64,000 nucleotides of DNA from Cylindrospermum sp. FACHB-282 (GTDB lineage: Bacteria > Cyanobacteriota > Cyanobacteriia > Cyanobacteriales > Nostocaceae). Where the stretch lies: NCBI RefSeq assembly GCF_014697195.1, contig NZ_JACJRJ010000022.1, positions 29,571-93,570 on the forward strand, given 5' to 3'. Below, piece by piece: positions 21,501 to 33,300 of the stretch. The position numbers and the translations under genes were made by a program. The notes under the pieces were generated by a model, which was given only the letters and a program-made list of their open reading frames with translations, searched no databases and was not told the DNA's origin. Positions within the stretch are counted from its first letter, which is position 1. Each line of letters opens with the position of its first letter.

Positions 21501-22193
21501 ATTATTTCCCAACTGACTCGCCACCTGATCCACATACCGCCGCAGAATTGGCGATAAATAGGCATCAACAACAGTTGTATCACCCCGACTAACTAATTTC
21601 ATTAAGGGGCTAACAGCGTGAGAGACAGAAACTTGAGTAAATCCCATATTCTCGGCTAGGGTAGCAACTTGCTGTTCATGGGCGGTGTAGCGGTAACCAT
21701 GCATAAATGCGATCGCACAAGAACGAATCCCATCATCAAAAGCTGCTTGTAATTGGGGGCGAACAGTATCCAGATTTAGGGGAATTAATTCCTCACCTTG
21801 GGCGCTGTAACGTTCCTCAACCTCAATTACCCGCTGATAAAGCATTTCTGGCAAAATAATTTGACGGGCGAAAATGTCGGGACGGTTTTGGTATCCGATT
21901 CGTAGCGCATCTCCAAAGCCTTTGGTTATCACTAGAACTGTGCGATCGCCTTTTCTCTCCAGCAAGGCATTTGTCGCCACTGTAGTTCCCATTTTCACCA
22001 CCGAAATGCGATCGGCGGGAATCGGCGCATCAGCAGAAATTCCCAAAATTTCCCGAATTCCCTGCACTGCTGCATCAGAATAGCGATCGGGATTTTCTGA
22101 CAACAGCTTATGAATCACCAACTCCCCATCAGGGCGTTGCGCCACAATATCAGTGAATGTCCCCCCCCGATCAATCCAAAATTCCCAATTCAT
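18546..22193 (-). CDS. 5-oxoprolinase / hydantoinase, fused HyuA+HyuB
   Basis: [44 protein letters not shown]; HyuB part [41 protein letters not shown]. Confidence 0.96.
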   Translation of the reverse strand: MNWEFWIDRGGTFTDIVAQRPDGELVIHKLLSENPDRYSDAAVQGIREILGISADAPIPADRISVVKMGTTVATNALLERKGDRTVLVITKGFGDALRIGYQNRPDIFARQIILPEMLYQRVIEVEERYSAQGEELIPLNLDTVRPQLQAAFDDGIRSCAIAFMHGYRYTAHEQQVATLAENMGFTQVSVSHAVSPLMKLVSRGDTTVVDAYLSPILRRYVDQVASQLGNNVSLQFMQSNGGLADAHNFQGKDSILSGPAGGIVGAVQTSLMAGFNQIISFDMGGTSTDVAHYNGEYERTLETEVAGVRLRTPMMAIHTVAAGGGSIVQYDGSRYRVGPESAGANPGPAAYSKGGPLTVTDCNVMVGKLQPAFFPKVFGLNADLPLDAEVVRRSFGKLAAEIGDHRTPEEVAAGFLAIAVDKMANAIKKISLQRGYDVSEYTLCCFGGAGGQHACLIADALGMKQVFIHPYAGVLSAYGMGLADVRAFRERAVESVLSAGLDLEGVLAVLVREGEEELNRQDAKDAKIEVYRRVLLRYEGTDGPLSVDFGDVVAMRSQFEGLHRQRYGFVAPEKRLIVEAVTVEVVARHDAPEEKVFSRRDDNQAVPMATVQMYTAGEWWNTPVYQREDLQPGDSVFGPAIIVEATGTNVIEPHWKAELTSRNHLVLQRQTNSQFLIQNRSTERSRRSLKSKIQNRPDPVMLEIFNNLFRAIAEQMGITLQNTSSSVNIKERLDFSCAIFDVSGQLVANAPHIPVHLGSMSESVQALIATYGDTIKPGDVFASNNPYNGGTHLPDITVITPVFVSSPLKGDLPLFYVASRGHHADIGGITPGSMPPNSKSVDEEGILLDNFQLVAVGEFREQELVELLGSTPYPARNITQNIADLKAQIAANERGVQELYKMVEHYSLETVQAYMGFVQDNAEESVRRIIEVLQNGSFSYTLDDGSIIQVAITINRENRSAKIDFTGTSPQQLNNNFNAPAAVCKAAVLYVFRTLVNDDIPLNAGCMKPLEIINPVGCMLNPRYPAAVVAGNVETSQAITDTLYGALGVLAASQGTMNNFTFGNQRYQYYETICGGSGAGADFDGTDAVHTHMTNSRLTDPEVLEWRFPVILESFAIRENSGGEGKHHGGNGVIRCLRFLEKMTAGILSNHRVIAPFGLYGGEVAKVGKNYVERSDRTVEELGSKAVVEMNAGDIFVIETPGGGGYGEIDKLTIL

Positions 22194-22360
22194 ATAGGTT
22201 CCACCCTCTCAAGAAATATGATGTCTATGCTTTTCGCAACTATACTTGCGTTATGTTGACTGCTACAAATCCAGCCTGACTGAATCAATTAGAGTTATCA
22301 TTTTAAAATTATCAGGTCTACACCATATCGGGTTACCAAATACTCCTTTGGCAAAACAGC

Positions 22361-23266
22361 ATGACAAACATAAAATTACAATGGTTTAAACAGGCTTTTC
22401 AGCTTAGAGGCTCAGTAGTCTCGGCAATTTATAAACGAGTTTTATGGGGTGGGCTTTTTGGCTTTTTTATTTCTATAATGTACCATTTAAAATTCCCAGT
22501 TTCTCAACCTATTTTAGGCAGCGTTATCCCTAGTATTGTTTTAGGTTTATTACTTGTTTTTCGCACAAATACAGCTTATGAACGCTTTTGGGAAGGTCGA
22601 AAATGCTGGGGTTCTATAGTAAATAATGTCCGAAATCTGGCACGGCAAATTTGGGTATCTGTCGATGAAATTTCTCCAGAAGATAAATACAATAAAATTG
22701 CTGCATTGAACTTATTAATAGCTTTTGCCGTGGCAACTAAATTACATTTACGGGGAGAACCTGTAGATAGTGAGATAGAAGAATTAATATCACATTCTAA
22801 GTATATCAAGCTAAAATTGATGAATAATCCTCCCCTAGAAGTTGCTTTCTGGATTGGAGATTATTTACAGCAACAATATAACCGTAATTGCCTAAATAGC
22901 TACCAGTTAACATCCATGCAAGAATTATTGAATAATCTGGTGGATAATTTAGGCGCTTGCGAACGGATATTAAAAACACCTATACCTCTAGCCTACGCTA
23001 TTCATCTTAAGCAATTGCTATTACTGTATTGCTTGCTGCTACCATTTCAAATGGTGGAGAGTCTCGGTTGGTGGACAGGTTTAATTGTTGCTTTAGTTAG
23101 TTTTACCTTATTTGGTATTGAAGCCATCGGACTAGAAATAGAAAACCCCTTTGGTTACGATGTCAACGATTTACCCCTAGATACAATCTGCAACACTGCG
23201 AAGCGCAATCTCAACGATTTAATCAGCCTTACTCCCAGCGTGCAATCATATACAAAAAAAATATGA
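22361..23266 (+). CDS. Bestrophin-like family (YneE/UPF0187) membrane protein
   Basis: PSIVLGLLLVFRTNTAYERFWEGRKCWGSIVNNVRNLARQ; IEAIGLEIENPFGYDVNDLPLD. Confidence 0.92.
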   Translation: MTNIKLQWFKQAFQLRGSVVSAIYKRVLWGGLFGFFISIMYHLKFPVSQPILGSVIPSIVLGLLLVFRTNTAYERFWEGRKCWGSIVNNVRNLARQIWVSVDEISPEDKYNKIAALNLLIAFAVATKLHLRGEPVDSEIEELISHSKYIKLKLMNNPPLEVAFWIGDYLQQQYNRNCLNSYQLTSMQELLNNLVDNLGACERILKTPIPLAYAIHLKQLLLLYCLLLPFQMVESLGWWTGLIVALVSFTLFGIEAIGLEIENPFGYDVNDLPLDTICNTAKRNLNDLISLTPSVQSYTKKI

Positions 23267-23285
23267 GTAAAGTATCCACAACCAT

Positions 23286-24362
23286 TTATTTTTCTAGAAT
23301 TGAAAATACTTCTTGAACAAATTGCTCATATTTTTCTAAATCTTTGCTCAGTACTTCTGTCAAGTTGAAATAGGCAGATATTATTGGATCATTGTGAATC
23401 CGAATATTTACTTCAGTAGTAATACAACTAGCAATGAGTATGGATTTAACCTCTGGGTTCTTACGAAAAGCTTCTTCAAAGGATTTTTTAGCAGCGCCAT
23501 AACGTTCTAGTGCGCCAGCAGGATCAGTTCCTCCTTTAACCTCAATTACACCAACTGTTGTACCCTCATTGTTCAAAAGTGAAATATCTGGCTCACTAGA
23601 AAAAAGTATAGAGGTATGATTCGACAACATTAGACCCCGATAACTTTCTATATTTCCTAGTTTTTCCTCAATTCTATCAGGGTTGTATACTTCAATTACC
23701 ATACCTTTACGTGGGATAAAGGCAGCAATAATATTGCGTTCTTTTGCCTCTTTAATCAGAAGTCGCTGCACAACTTTTTCTGCTTCTTCCCCAATAGCAT
23801 TACGCCATGAACCGTCAATTTGTGTTCCTGTTGATGCTAGTAGGATTCCATATATTTCTTCCTCAGTCAAATTTTCTATAGCACTATCAATAATGAGCGA
23901 TATATGTTCATTACAAAGTCGAGACAGCACTAAGGCTTTGTCTTCTGCTAGAGAATATTTATTTTCTTCATCAGTTTCAATATTCTTTACGTCTACTGCT
24001 ACTAAATACTTAACAGCTTTCTGAGAAAGTGCTGCAATATTACGATAGTAAGCTATTAATGAAGAGTGTTCTCGAATTAACCTGGGGTGGCAAAATACCT
24101 GAATTAGTTGCAAGCTAGGATGCTCATTGATATAGGTGAATGCTTCTTCCCCAATACCCCAATTTACCCAACTTTCCCAACTGTATAAATGCTTGACTGG
24201 TAATAATGCATCTATTCTCGCTCTAAAAGACAGAGTTTTATATTCTTTAAGTTTGCGATAAAAGAAGGTTGAACGTAACCGATAGTTTAGGCGATGCGCC
24301 TCAGTTAAGGGATTTATTTCCTCTAATGTCATAGCGGTTACTTTTCCCAAATATACACGCAT
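23286..24362 (-). CDS. Type II restriction endonuclease, PD-(D/E)XK candidate (possibly XcyI-like)
   Basis: SSEPDISLLNNEGTTVGVIEVKGGTDPAGALERYGAAKKSFEEAF; directly downstream of and overlapping a DNA methyltransferase gene. Confidence 0.7.
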   Translation of the reverse strand: MRVYLGKVTAMTLEEINPLTEAHRLNYRLRSTFFYRKLKEYKTLSFRARIDALLPVKHLYSWESWVNWGIGEEAFTYINEHPSLQLIQVFCHPRLIREHSSLIAYYRNIAALSQKAVKYLVAVDVKNIETDEENKYSLAEDKALVLSRLCNEHISLIIDSAIENLTEEEIYGILLASTGTQIDGSWRNAIGEEAEKVVQRLLIKEAKERNIIAAFIPRKGMVIEVYNPDRIEEKLGNIESYRGLMLSNHTSILFSSEPDISLLNNEGTTVGVIEVKGGTDPAGALERYGAAKKSFEEAFRKNPEVKSILIASCITTEVNIRIHNDPIISAYFNLTEVLSKDLEKYEQFVQEVFSILEK

Positions 24363-25831
24363 TTACGTAATTCTGTTCGACCATGATCTCCCATTTGCTG
24401 GCTGCTATTGCCTTTTCCTCTCCCTAATGTCCAAATATATCGCGTTTTCAGTCCAAAAGACTCTGCTATATCAGATAAAATTAGGTCTACAGGAATTTCC
24501 TCTCCAGCATATCTAACGTTGTCATTTACCATTGCGATTATGCCGCCAGATTTGACAATACGAGCTAATTCATAGATAACAAAGCAAATTTCATAAAAGT
24601 AATTATGTACCATTCTGGCAATATTTTTATTATTCAATTTGCCTTCTTTTTTATAATTGTCTAATATAGTTAAGACTTCTTGTAAAGCAGCCTGTTCTTT
24701 AAAAGTTGAATCTATTCTCAAAAAATCTTGATATCTTCCTCTATTAGTATAATAATCCTGTAAATAATTCCTCTTCTCACGGTTCTCGACAGTACATGAA
24801 AGCATTTGTTGACGTAAATGCTTTACTTTTTCTTCACTGCATCCCAAAAAGGCAAGTTCAAGGGCATAGGTGCGAGTGTAATCATATCTGTTAACATAGG
24901 GTGGAGATGTAATAACACAATCAATACTATTTTCTGGAAGAGTTGGAAGAATGTCTAAGCAAGAACCTTCGTGTATTTTAGGCTCTAAATTCTTAACAAG
25001 ACTGGATTTTTGATCGGTTAACTGCAATTTTAGTTGCTCACCAAATAAATCTAGTTGAATAGGGCTGATATTGAAATCTGATGTAATCTGTTTTAGCTTG
25101 CGGTAAATTGCATCTTCAAAAGATAAAACTTCTCCCTTATTAAATTCATTTTTCCCTTTTGAACGACCAGAACGAACATCCCAGCGTAGATATTGTCCAT
25201 CTTTTCTGGTATAACTAATATCTTCAAGAATACAAAACACACTGTATATGAGTAGGGTTCGTATGTCTTGATTAGCAACAAAATTATGGCAATAAGATAT
25301 GTAACCAACTAGTTGTTCTTCATTTATTGAAGAAAATGCTCCACGGGTTATTGCTAAATGACTAAATGCGAAACTTTTGTCATAATAGTTTTGGAAGTTT
25401 ATTTTTTTTAATTCAGAAATGACAATATTTAATGATTCAATATTTATTTTCTGAGCTATTATTCGAGCTTGTGTTGCAAAAATGCCGACAGGTAAAAGTT
25501 CAATTCCAGTAGTTTGCCACCCCAATGTACTTGCAGTAAATAAAGATGAACCAACTCCTGAAAATGGATCTAGTAGGATACCTGGCTGTGGTTTTAATGT
25601 TTGAAGAAGATAGGTAACTAGACGTTCTGAAAATCCTTCTCTATACTTAAACCAGAAAAAGGGAACTTGTTTATTACCCTGAAAGCTCACCAAAGTTCTA
25701 TCCAAATAAGGGTTATGAACAATCCTTGATTTAAATTTTTGGTAAAGATTAGTTCTTTGGTTTAAAGACAAAATGACTGATACAGGTTGGTTTAATGTTA
25801 AATCCGAACATTCTTGATTATTTTTCATCAA
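24338..25831 (-). CDS. DNA methyltransferase (probable N4-cytosine) of type II R-M system
   Basis: Motif I ILLDPFSGVGSSLFTASTLGWQTTGIEL and catalytic motif IV DCVITSPPYVNRYDYTRTYALELAFLG. Confidence 0.88.
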   Translation of the reverse strand: MMKNNQECSDLTLNQPVSVILSLNQRTNLYQKFKSRIVHNPYLDRTLVSFQGNKQVPFFWFKYREGFSERLVTYLLQTLKPQPGILLDPFSGVGSSLFTASTLGWQTTGIELLPVGIFATQARIIAQKINIESLNIVISELKKINFQNYYDKSFAFSHLAITRGAFSSINEEQLVGYISYCHNFVANQDIRTLLIYSVFCILEDISYTRKDGQYLRWDVRSGRSKGKNEFNKGEVLSFEDAIYRKLKQITSDFNISPIQLDLFGEQLKLQLTDQKSSLVKNLEPKIHEGSCLDILPTLPENSIDCVITSPPYVNRYDYTRTYALELAFLGCSEEKVKHLRQQMLSCTVENREKRNYLQDYYTNRGRYQDFLRIDSTFKEQAALQEVLTILDNYKKEGKLNNKNIARMVHNYFYEICFVIYELARIVKSGGIIAMVNDNVRYAGEEIPVDLILSDIAESFGLKTRYIWTLGRGKGNSSQQMGDHGRTELRKCVYIWEK

Positions 25832-25987
25832 ATCAATTTAAAGTTTATTAAAAATATAGTTGTCTTTCGTTAAACTACAAATATCGGAAAGCTGGATCAA
25901 ATAAACATCGTACACACAAAATATATACTCTAATAAACTATCGGCTAAAAGTTAGCTGATTTTTGAATGCTGAAAAATAACTGATAT

Positions 25988-26836
25988 TCACAAACTTCTA
26001 ATGCCAATTTCTAACCCCTCGCATACACCAGTGAGAAAATCTAAATTCAAGGTGGCAATGGTGTCGCTAGGTTTGTGATAATGTGGATTTCGCAGGAAAG
26101 CTGTATCTGTCACCATAATTGCTGGATAACCCGCATCCCAAAAAGGTGCATGATCACTGAGCCTGGTGTGGGGAACTATTAAACCTTTATTGGGTGCTGG
26201 TAGCCACTGACTAGGTACACCAGCTTTGCGAATATTCCGACTTAGGCCAATTAAGTCACCCAATGTCCGCCAATTCCCAATTAAAGCAATAAAATCGCCA
26301 CGATTTGGATAAAAGCGTTCTAAAAAAGGTGGGTAACTTTGAGAGCCAGGAGTAGTATCGCAATAGCCCAACATTTCTAAAGACATCATTAAGCGTAGGG
26401 GTTGCTGTTGTTGACGCAAGAGGTTTACATAATCAGCGCTACCCAGTAAGCCGTATTCTTCCATGTCAAAGGCAACTAGTCGCAGGGGATATCTGGCTGG
26501 AACGGCTGCAAATTTTTTGGCAAACTCCAACAAAACTGCTACACCTGTGGCATTATCATCAGCTGCTGGGGTTCCGGGTACGCCATCATAGTGAGCACCA
26601 ATTAAAATAGGTGGTAAATCCCGCTTTTGTCCTCTAGCTTGGGAAGGTAAATTTAAAATGAGATTTTTGCAGGTTTTGCCCCTAACTTGAAAGGTGTGGA
26701 TTTCCACACTTCCCCATTGGACAAGTTGTTGGCGAATGTATTCTTGGACAAAAAAGTGTCCGGCTGTCGCCATGTAAGGATCGCGTTCTCGCGCGATCGC
26801 ACTCAGATGAGTTTGTAATCGCTCTTTTAAATTCAA
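25988..26836 (-). CDS. M28-family metallopeptidase
   Basis: ILIGAHYDGVPGTPAADDNATGVAVLLEFA; AFDMEEYGLLGSADYV; TRLSDHAPFWDAGYPAIMVTDTAF. Confidence 0.93.
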   Translation of the reverse strand: MNLKERLQTHLSAIARERDPYMATAGHFFVQEYIRQQLVQWGSVEIHTFQVRGKTCKNLILNLPSQARGQKRDLPPILIGAHYDGVPGTPAADDNATGVAVLLEFAKKFAAVPARYPLRLVAFDMEEYGLLGSADYVNLLRQQQQPLRLMMSLEMLGYCDTTPGSQSYPPFLERFYPNRGDFIALIGNWRTLGDLIGLSRNIRKAGVPSQWLPAPNKGLIVPHTRLSDHAPFWDAGYPAIMVTDTAFLRNPHYHKPSDTIATLNLDFLTGVCEGLEIGIRSL

Positions 26837-27155
26837 ATGTTTAAACTATTGGCAATATCATATTTTTCAGGACGGGGGAAAGGGCAAAGCAGCTGTTATA
26901 AATCTGAATTTTTCATTGATCATATCTTGTGAATCAAGCTCCTGGACTACAAGATTTGCGGCTACTTCGGCACACTCAACCATTGTCAATGTTATCCTAG
27001 ACTTGCAAGTAGCTCCTCAAGCTTCTATTCCCACCCTTCTGGCCTTGATGATGAGTATTATACCATTGAGGGGGTTTAATCATTTAGCACAAAGCTAGAG
27101 GTAGTTTCGCCCAATGTTCATAAATATATAAGACACGCTAGGAGAAGAGTAACGC

Positions 27156-29207
27156 ATGGGCAAGGTAGTCGGCATCGACTTGGGTACAACCAACTCAGTA
27201 GTCGCCGTGATGGAGGGTGGCAAGCCGGTGGTGATCGCCAATGCAGAAGGAATGCGAACAACCCCCTCCGTCGTTGGCTTCAGCAAAGAAGGTGAAAGGG
27301 TGGTTGGGCAAATGGCACGACGGCAAACCGTCCTCAATCCCCAAAATACTTTTTTTTCAGTCAAACGCTTTATTGGGCGGAAGTATGGCGAACTTAGTCC
27401 AGATTCTAAGCGTGTACCCTACACTATCCGCAAAGATGAAGTGGGGAATATTAGAGTTGCCTGTCCCCGTCTCAATAAGGAATTCGCCCCTGAAGAAATT
27501 TCGGCTATGGTTCTCAAGAAATTGGCTGACGATGCCAGTCGCTACTTGGGTGTACCAGTGACGGGGGCAGTGATTACTGTTCCTGCTTATTTTAATGATT
27601 CCCAGCGGCAAGCAACGCGGGATGCAGGAAGAATTGCTGGGTTGGAGGTGTTGCGGATTCTCAATGAACCCACTGCGGCATCTTTGGCTTATGGTTTGGA
27701 TCGGGGTGATACGGAAACAATTTTAGTCTTTGATTTGGGCGGTGGCACTTTTGATGTGTCGATTCTAGAGGTTGGTGATGGGGTGTTTGAAGTCAAAGCC
27801 ACTAGTGGAGATACGCAACTTGGTGGTAATGATTTTGATAAAAAAATAGTAGATTGGTTGGCAGAGCAATTTTTAGAGGCGGAAGCTGTAGACTTAAGAC
27901 GCGATCGCCAAGCTTTGCAACGTCTCATGGAAGCAGCAGAAAAAGCCAAAATAGAACTTTCTGCTGTCAGCGTCACTGATATTAACTTACCTTTCATCAC
28001 CGCCACAGAAGATGGCCCCAAGCATTTAGAAACTCGCCTGACGCGATCGCAGTTTGAGGGCTTGTGCGGTGACTTGGTAGGGCGTTTACGGACTCCAGTC
28101 AAAAGGGCACTGAAAGATGCCGGTCTTTCACCTGTAGATATTGAAGAAGTTGTCCTAGTTGGTGGTTCCACCCGCATGCCAATGGTGAAGCAACTAGTGC
28201 GCGACTTGATTGGCACCGAACCCAACGAAAACGTCAACCCCGATGAAGTGGTAGCCGTGGGTGCAGCCATTCAGGCAGGCATTCTCGCCGGTGAACTCAA
28301 GGATGTGCTGCTTTTGGATGTCACTCCCCTATCTTTGGGATTGGAAACCATCGGCGGCGTGATGAAAAAACTCATTCCCCGTAACACAACCATACCAGTA
28401 CGCCGCTCTGATATCTTTTCCACATCAGAAAATAACCAAAATACAGTGGAAATCCACGTAGTCCAAGGCGAACGGGAAATGGCGGCAAATAACAAGTCAT
28501 TGGGACGTTTCAAGCTGTATGGCATTCCCCCAGCACCACGGGGCATCCCCCAAGTCCAAGTATCTTATGATATCGATGCCAATGGAATTTTACAGGTTAC
28601 AGCCCTAGACCGCACCACAGGACGAGAGCAGACGATCACCATTCAAGGGGCTTCTACCTTGAGTGAGTCGGAAGTAAATCGGATGATTCAAGACGCCCAG
28701 AAATATGCCGACGTTGACCGGGAACGGAAAGAACGAGTAGAAAAGCGCACTCGTGCTGAGGCGATGATTTTACAAGCAGAACGACAACTCAGAGAAGTGG
28801 CGCTGGAAATGGGGATGCAGTTTGCCCGTAGCCGCCGCCAACGAATTGACAATATTTGTCGGGAACTGCGTGAAAGTTTACAGCAAAATGACGATCGCGG
28901 CATTGACCAAGCTTATGCTGACCTGCAAGATGCTCTGTATGAGCTAAACCGGGAAGTCCGCGAGTATTATGCTGAGGATGAAGAAGAAGATTTGTTTGGA
29001 ACTATCCGGGAAATCTTTACTGGTGACAAAGAACGGGAGCGGGATCTATCAAGAGATACATATCGGGAACGGGATTCCTACAGCAAGGATTATGGTAATA
29101 AGGACTATGGCCGGGACAGTCGTTCCTCCTCCTATGACAGCCGTCCGGCACGCAAACCCCGTCCCAGCTACCAAGATAACTGGGATGATGACGACGATTG
29201 GTTGTAG
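27156..29207 (+). CDS. dnaK: Chaperone DnaK (DnaK3-type, with charged low-complexity C-terminal tail)
   Basis: [46 protein letters not shown]; tail [60 protein letters not shown]-type; followed by dnaJ. Confidence 0.95.
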   Translation: MGKVVGIDLGTTNSVVAVMEGGKPVVIANAEGMRTTPSVVGFSKEGERVVGQMARRQTVLNPQNTFFSVKRFIGRKYGELSPDSKRVPYTIRKDEVGNIRVACPRLNKEFAPEEISAMVLKKLADDASRYLGVPVTGAVITVPAYFNDSQRQATRDAGRIAGLEVLRILNEPTAASLAYGLDRGDTETILVFDLGGGTFDVSILEVGDGVFEVKATSGDTQLGGNDFDKKIVDWLAEQFLEAEAVDLRRDRQALQRLMEAAEKAKIELSAVSVTDINLPFITATEDGPKHLETRLTRSQFEGLCGDLVGRLRTPVKRALKDAGLSPVDIEEVVLVGGSTRMPMVKQLVRDLIGTEPNENVNPDEVVAVGAAIQAGILAGELKDVLLLDVTPLSLGLETIGGVMKKLIPRNTTIPVRRSDIFSTSENNQNTVEIHVVQGEREMAANNKSLGRFKLYGIPPAPRGIPQVQVSYDIDANGILQVTALDRTTGREQTITIQGASTLSESEVNRMIQDAQKYADVDRERKERVEKRTRAEAMILQAERQLREVALEMGMQFARSRRQRIDNICRELRESLQQNDDRGIDQAYADLQDALYELNREVREYYAEDEEEDLFGTIREIFTGDKERERDLSRDTYRERDSYSKDYGNKDYGRDSRSSSYDSRPARKPRPSYQDNWDDDDDWL

Positions 29208-29336
29208 TAGTCGCCAATTCAATGCCAGGATTTTAGATTTTGGATTGAATATCTTGAATCTAAAATCCCAAAGCCAAAAATGACAGTACCCATTACCAAA
29301 ATCTAACATCTAAAATCTAAATTTAAATAACTAACT

Positions 29337-30326
29337 ATGCAAAATTTGCAGAATTTTCGCGATTACTATGAGATTTTGGGAATTTCTAAAGATGCCTCTA
29401 GTGAGGAAATTAAAAAGGTTTATCGGCGGTTAGCAAGGCAATATCACCCCGATCTCAATCCAGGAAATAAAGAAGCAGAGGAAAAATTTAAGGTGATCGG
29501 CGAGGCTTACGAAATCCTCTCTGACCCAGCCAAACGGGCCCATTATGACCAATTTAGCCGCTACTGGAAACAAAAAGGCTTTGCGGGTAACAAAACACCA
29601 AAGTCTAAAGATTGGGAAAATCGCCCTAACGGTCGTAATGGTAATGACGTAGATCCTAGCCAGTTTTCCGATTTTGAGAGCTTTATTAATCAAGTAATTG
29701 GTGTTAGCAGTCGCAAAGATACTAGAAATACAGGAAGTACCACTACTACCGATCCATTTCGCGCCCCCAGAACTTCAAAAGTTGAATACACAGTTAATAC
29801 CCCACCCCGCGCTACCCGTCGAGATATCGAAGCCAGATTGACTTTACCACTAGAAAAAGCTTATCAAGGTGGTAATGAGCGCATTCGTTTGGAAGATGGG
29901 CGATCGCTAGAAGTGACTATGCCCCCAGCTATGGTAACAGGTCAAACTATCCGGCTGCGAAATCAAGGCATTGGTGGCGGCGATTTGTACTTAAAAATTA
30001 CAGTCGAGCCTCATTCTTTGTTTAAGCTAGAAGGGGCAAATATCTTTTGTCAGGTGCCTGTAACTCCCAGTGAAGCAACTTTAGGGGGACAGGTAGAAGC
30101 ACCAACTCTCGATGGCCCAGTGAAAATGACAATTCCCCCAGGTGTCAGGTCTGGTCAAAGATTCCGTCTTTCCAATAAAGGCTACCCCAGCGAAAACGGT
30201 AAACGTGGCGACCAATTGGTGGAAGTTCAGATAGTTACACCTAAAAATATTAGTCCTGAAGAACGGGAACTTTACGAAAAAATTCGGGAAATTGAAACCT
30301 TTAAACCCCGCGCTGATTTACTTTAA
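29337..30326 (+). CDS. dnaJ: DnaJ-family chaperone (J domain + DnaJ C-terminal domain)
   Basis: [67 protein letters not shown] present. Confidence 0.95.
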   Translation: MQNLQNFRDYYEILGISKDASSEEIKKVYRRLARQYHPDLNPGNKEAEEKFKVIGEAYEILSDPAKRAHYDQFSRYWKQKGFAGNKTPKSKDWENRPNGRNGNDVDPSQFSDFESFINQVIGVSSRKDTRNTGSTTTTDPFRAPRTSKVEYTVNTPPRATRRDIEARLTLPLEKAYQGGNERIRLEDGRSLEVTMPPAMVTGQTIRLRNQGIGGGDLYLKITVEPHSLFKLEGANIFCQVPVTPSEATLGGQVEAPTLDGPVKMTIPPGVRSGQRFRLSNKGYPSENGKRGDQLVEVQIVTPKNISPEERELYEKIREIETFKPRADLL

Positions 30327-30388
30327 TTACCCGTTCACGGAATCAAACAATATTATAGTGAAGGTAACTATAGTTACTACTTAGGCAC

Positions 30389-33300
30389 TTGTGTACTCTT
30401 GCCATGCCTTTTACCTTCACCTTTTCCCCCAGCCAAAACCAAACCTTTGAACTGCGTTGCGATTATGGTACACGCCGTTTAGATATTCATGAATTAGCTA
30501 ATCTCATTAATCAGTGTGAAGAAAATTACTATTCCCAAGAAGACGATGATATAGGACTATTGCGAGAAATTGGATGCAAACTATATTCCTGGTTAGATGG
30601 GAAAGAAGGATGGTTACGTCGGGCATTAAGTGAAAGCACAGATAGAAGAATATATTTAGATTTAATTAAAACCAGTGAAGCACAGGGTTTAAACCCAGAA
30701 ACAAAGCCTGTAGCCTTGGGTTTAGCGCATTTACCTTGGGAATTATTACATAATGACACAGAATTTTTACTGTATATTTTACCAGTAAGGAAAGTCAAAC
30801 AAGAGAATAGCAGTATTTTGGGTGAGCAAAATCGCCCACTGCGGCTGTTATTTATGGCAACTTCCCCAGAACATCCAGGTATTGCCTTATTACAATTTGA
30901 AAAAGAAGAAACAAATATTCTCCAAGCGACAAAAGACCGGCGTAATGACTTAAACTTAGTTGTGGAAGAAAGCGGTTCAGTTGCAGAATTAGGTAATTTA
31001 GTCAACTCCTACGCTGAAAATTATTTTGACGTATTCCATTTAATGGGGCATGGCGTAATTTATACAAAAGCAGCCTATAGCGGTTATTTGCCCCCAGGTA
31101 AGCAAATTGCAGACTATACCCCCTGTTTCATCACAGAAGATGAACTGGGAGATATGGTATTTACAACCGTTGATGATTTAGCAAAAGCCTTTAAAAACAG
31201 ATTCCCCAGAGTAGTATTTCTTTCTGGCTGTCACACCGGACAAATTGCCAATCAAGGTACAGTTCCCTCAATGGCTGAGGCATTGGTAAAAGCCGGGGCG
31301 GCTGTGGTTTTGGGCTGGGCGCGTCCCGTTTTTGATAGCACGGGTATTATTGCCGCACAGACACTTTATCAAGCTTTAGCGACCGGGGAAACCGTAGAGG
31401 CAGCAGTCAAAGCCGCACAAATGGAGATGATTGCCCAAAAATGCAGCGACTGGCATTTATTACGGATTTATCGGGATACACGCTTAATTGAAAAATTGGT
31501 AACTCCACTGAACACCAAAAAGCGGGAGAAACTGAAATTTAACCCACCTGAAAACGAATTTTTAGATGAAAATAACATCATCAAAGTTGCCAGTCGGGTG
31601 GAATTTGTCGGGCGCAGACGTGCCTTGCAGCGCGGGTTAAAGGCTTTACGGCAAACTAGCGACGAAATTGGGGTATTTATTGCGGGAATGGGCGGTTTAG
31701 GTAAAAGTTCCTTAGCAGCGCGGTTGTGTACGCGGGTACAGTCCCAACGGGATAATTTTCAGCGGGTGGTATTAATTGGACCAGTGGATGAAATCAAGTT
31801 AATTGGTAAACTGGCGAGTAAGTATGAAAGATTTGCTGGTGTACCCGCGTTGTTAAATGATCCAAATGTTCCTTCTTTGAAAGGGCGGTTACAAAACTTT
31901 TTTGAACACATTGAAGACGAATTAGATCAGCCTTTATTGTTGGTTTTGGATGACTTTGAGCAGAATATTCCCGAATCCAACATTGCAGATGGTAGCTTGC
32001 GGATGACGACAGATGCTTACCGAGTTTTAGAGGCTGTGTGTGCAGCTTTGGCAGAAAATCAAGCCGAAAGTCGGTTAATTGTCACCTGTCGCTATCTCCA
32101 ACCAGAGACATTACCACCCCATAGATTACATTTGGAAACTTTAGCGGGGATGGGTGAAACCGATATTGAGAAAATTTATCGCGGCTGGGATAGACAAATT
32201 CAGCTACAAGCCAGAACACAGAGAATTTCCAAGATTGCATCTGGGAACCCCCGCTTATTAAAGTGGTTGGTAGAGGTATTGCAACAACCAGGTTTAGCAG
32301 CAGATGAGTTGTTGACTAAGTTGGAGAATACAGAGTTAAAGTTTCGAGAAAATATTCTGGCAGAAACTTTGTTGAGTGGGTTGAAAGAAGAGGAAAAAAA
32401 GTTTCTGGCTAGGTTGAGTGTGTTTCACTTGCCGGTGCAGGGAAAAATTATTGAAAACCTCTCTCCAAACCTCTCTCCTGCGAGGAGAGAGGCTTTGAAT
32501 TCTCCCCCTTCCCTCGATGTGGGGAACTTCTCTCCAAACCTCTCTCCTACAAGGAGAGAGGCTTTGAATTCTCCCCCTTCCCTCGTAGGGAAGGGGGTTG
32601 GGGGGTTAGGTCTCCTCCCTAAACTCATAAGTCTGAGTTTGGTGGAATCAGCGACGGTATATGCCGGGCAAAATGTTGAGTATCGGGTGACGACAATTTT
32701 AGCACCCCTACTGCAACCCCTATTAACTGAAGCCGAATGGCAAACAACACACCAAGCAGCAACTAGAACGATTTATCAAACTTGGTGGGAAGAATCAGAT
32801 AATTGTAATTTAAGACAAGGGCTGGAAATTGTCAGGTTAGCAGTGCGGGCACAAGAACAAGAAATTGCGGTTACGGTGGGAAATGCGATCGCAACTCGTT
32901 GGGTGAATCGTAGCCGAGTTCGGGAAGCGTGGGAACTATGCCAAGAAATTCTCCAGCTAGGGGAAGATTACCGGATATTGGAAACCATTGCCAGGGCGGA
33001 AGTAATTTTAGCTTTGCTTGAGTTAGCCTTGAGTCATTTTCAACAAGCTTTAAAACTTTGCCCAGAGGATGATTTAAAAGTTAAAGCCTCCATCCTCCAC
33101 AACGTGGCAATTTTAAAAGCCACACAGGGAGACATCGTTGGGGCTTGGGCTCTTTTCCAGCAATCTCGGGATATTAAGGAAAGCATCAATGATGTCCAAG
33201 GAGAAGCCGCTACACTGCACGAAATGGCAAATTTAAAAGCCACACAGGGAGACATAGCCGGGGCATTCCCTCTTTTCCAGCAATCTTTGGAGATTACCGA

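Noticed and set aside
27689-28903. Minus-strand ORFs opposite dnaK
   Set aside because: Ser/Thr/Pro-rich antisense frames of a conserved gene.
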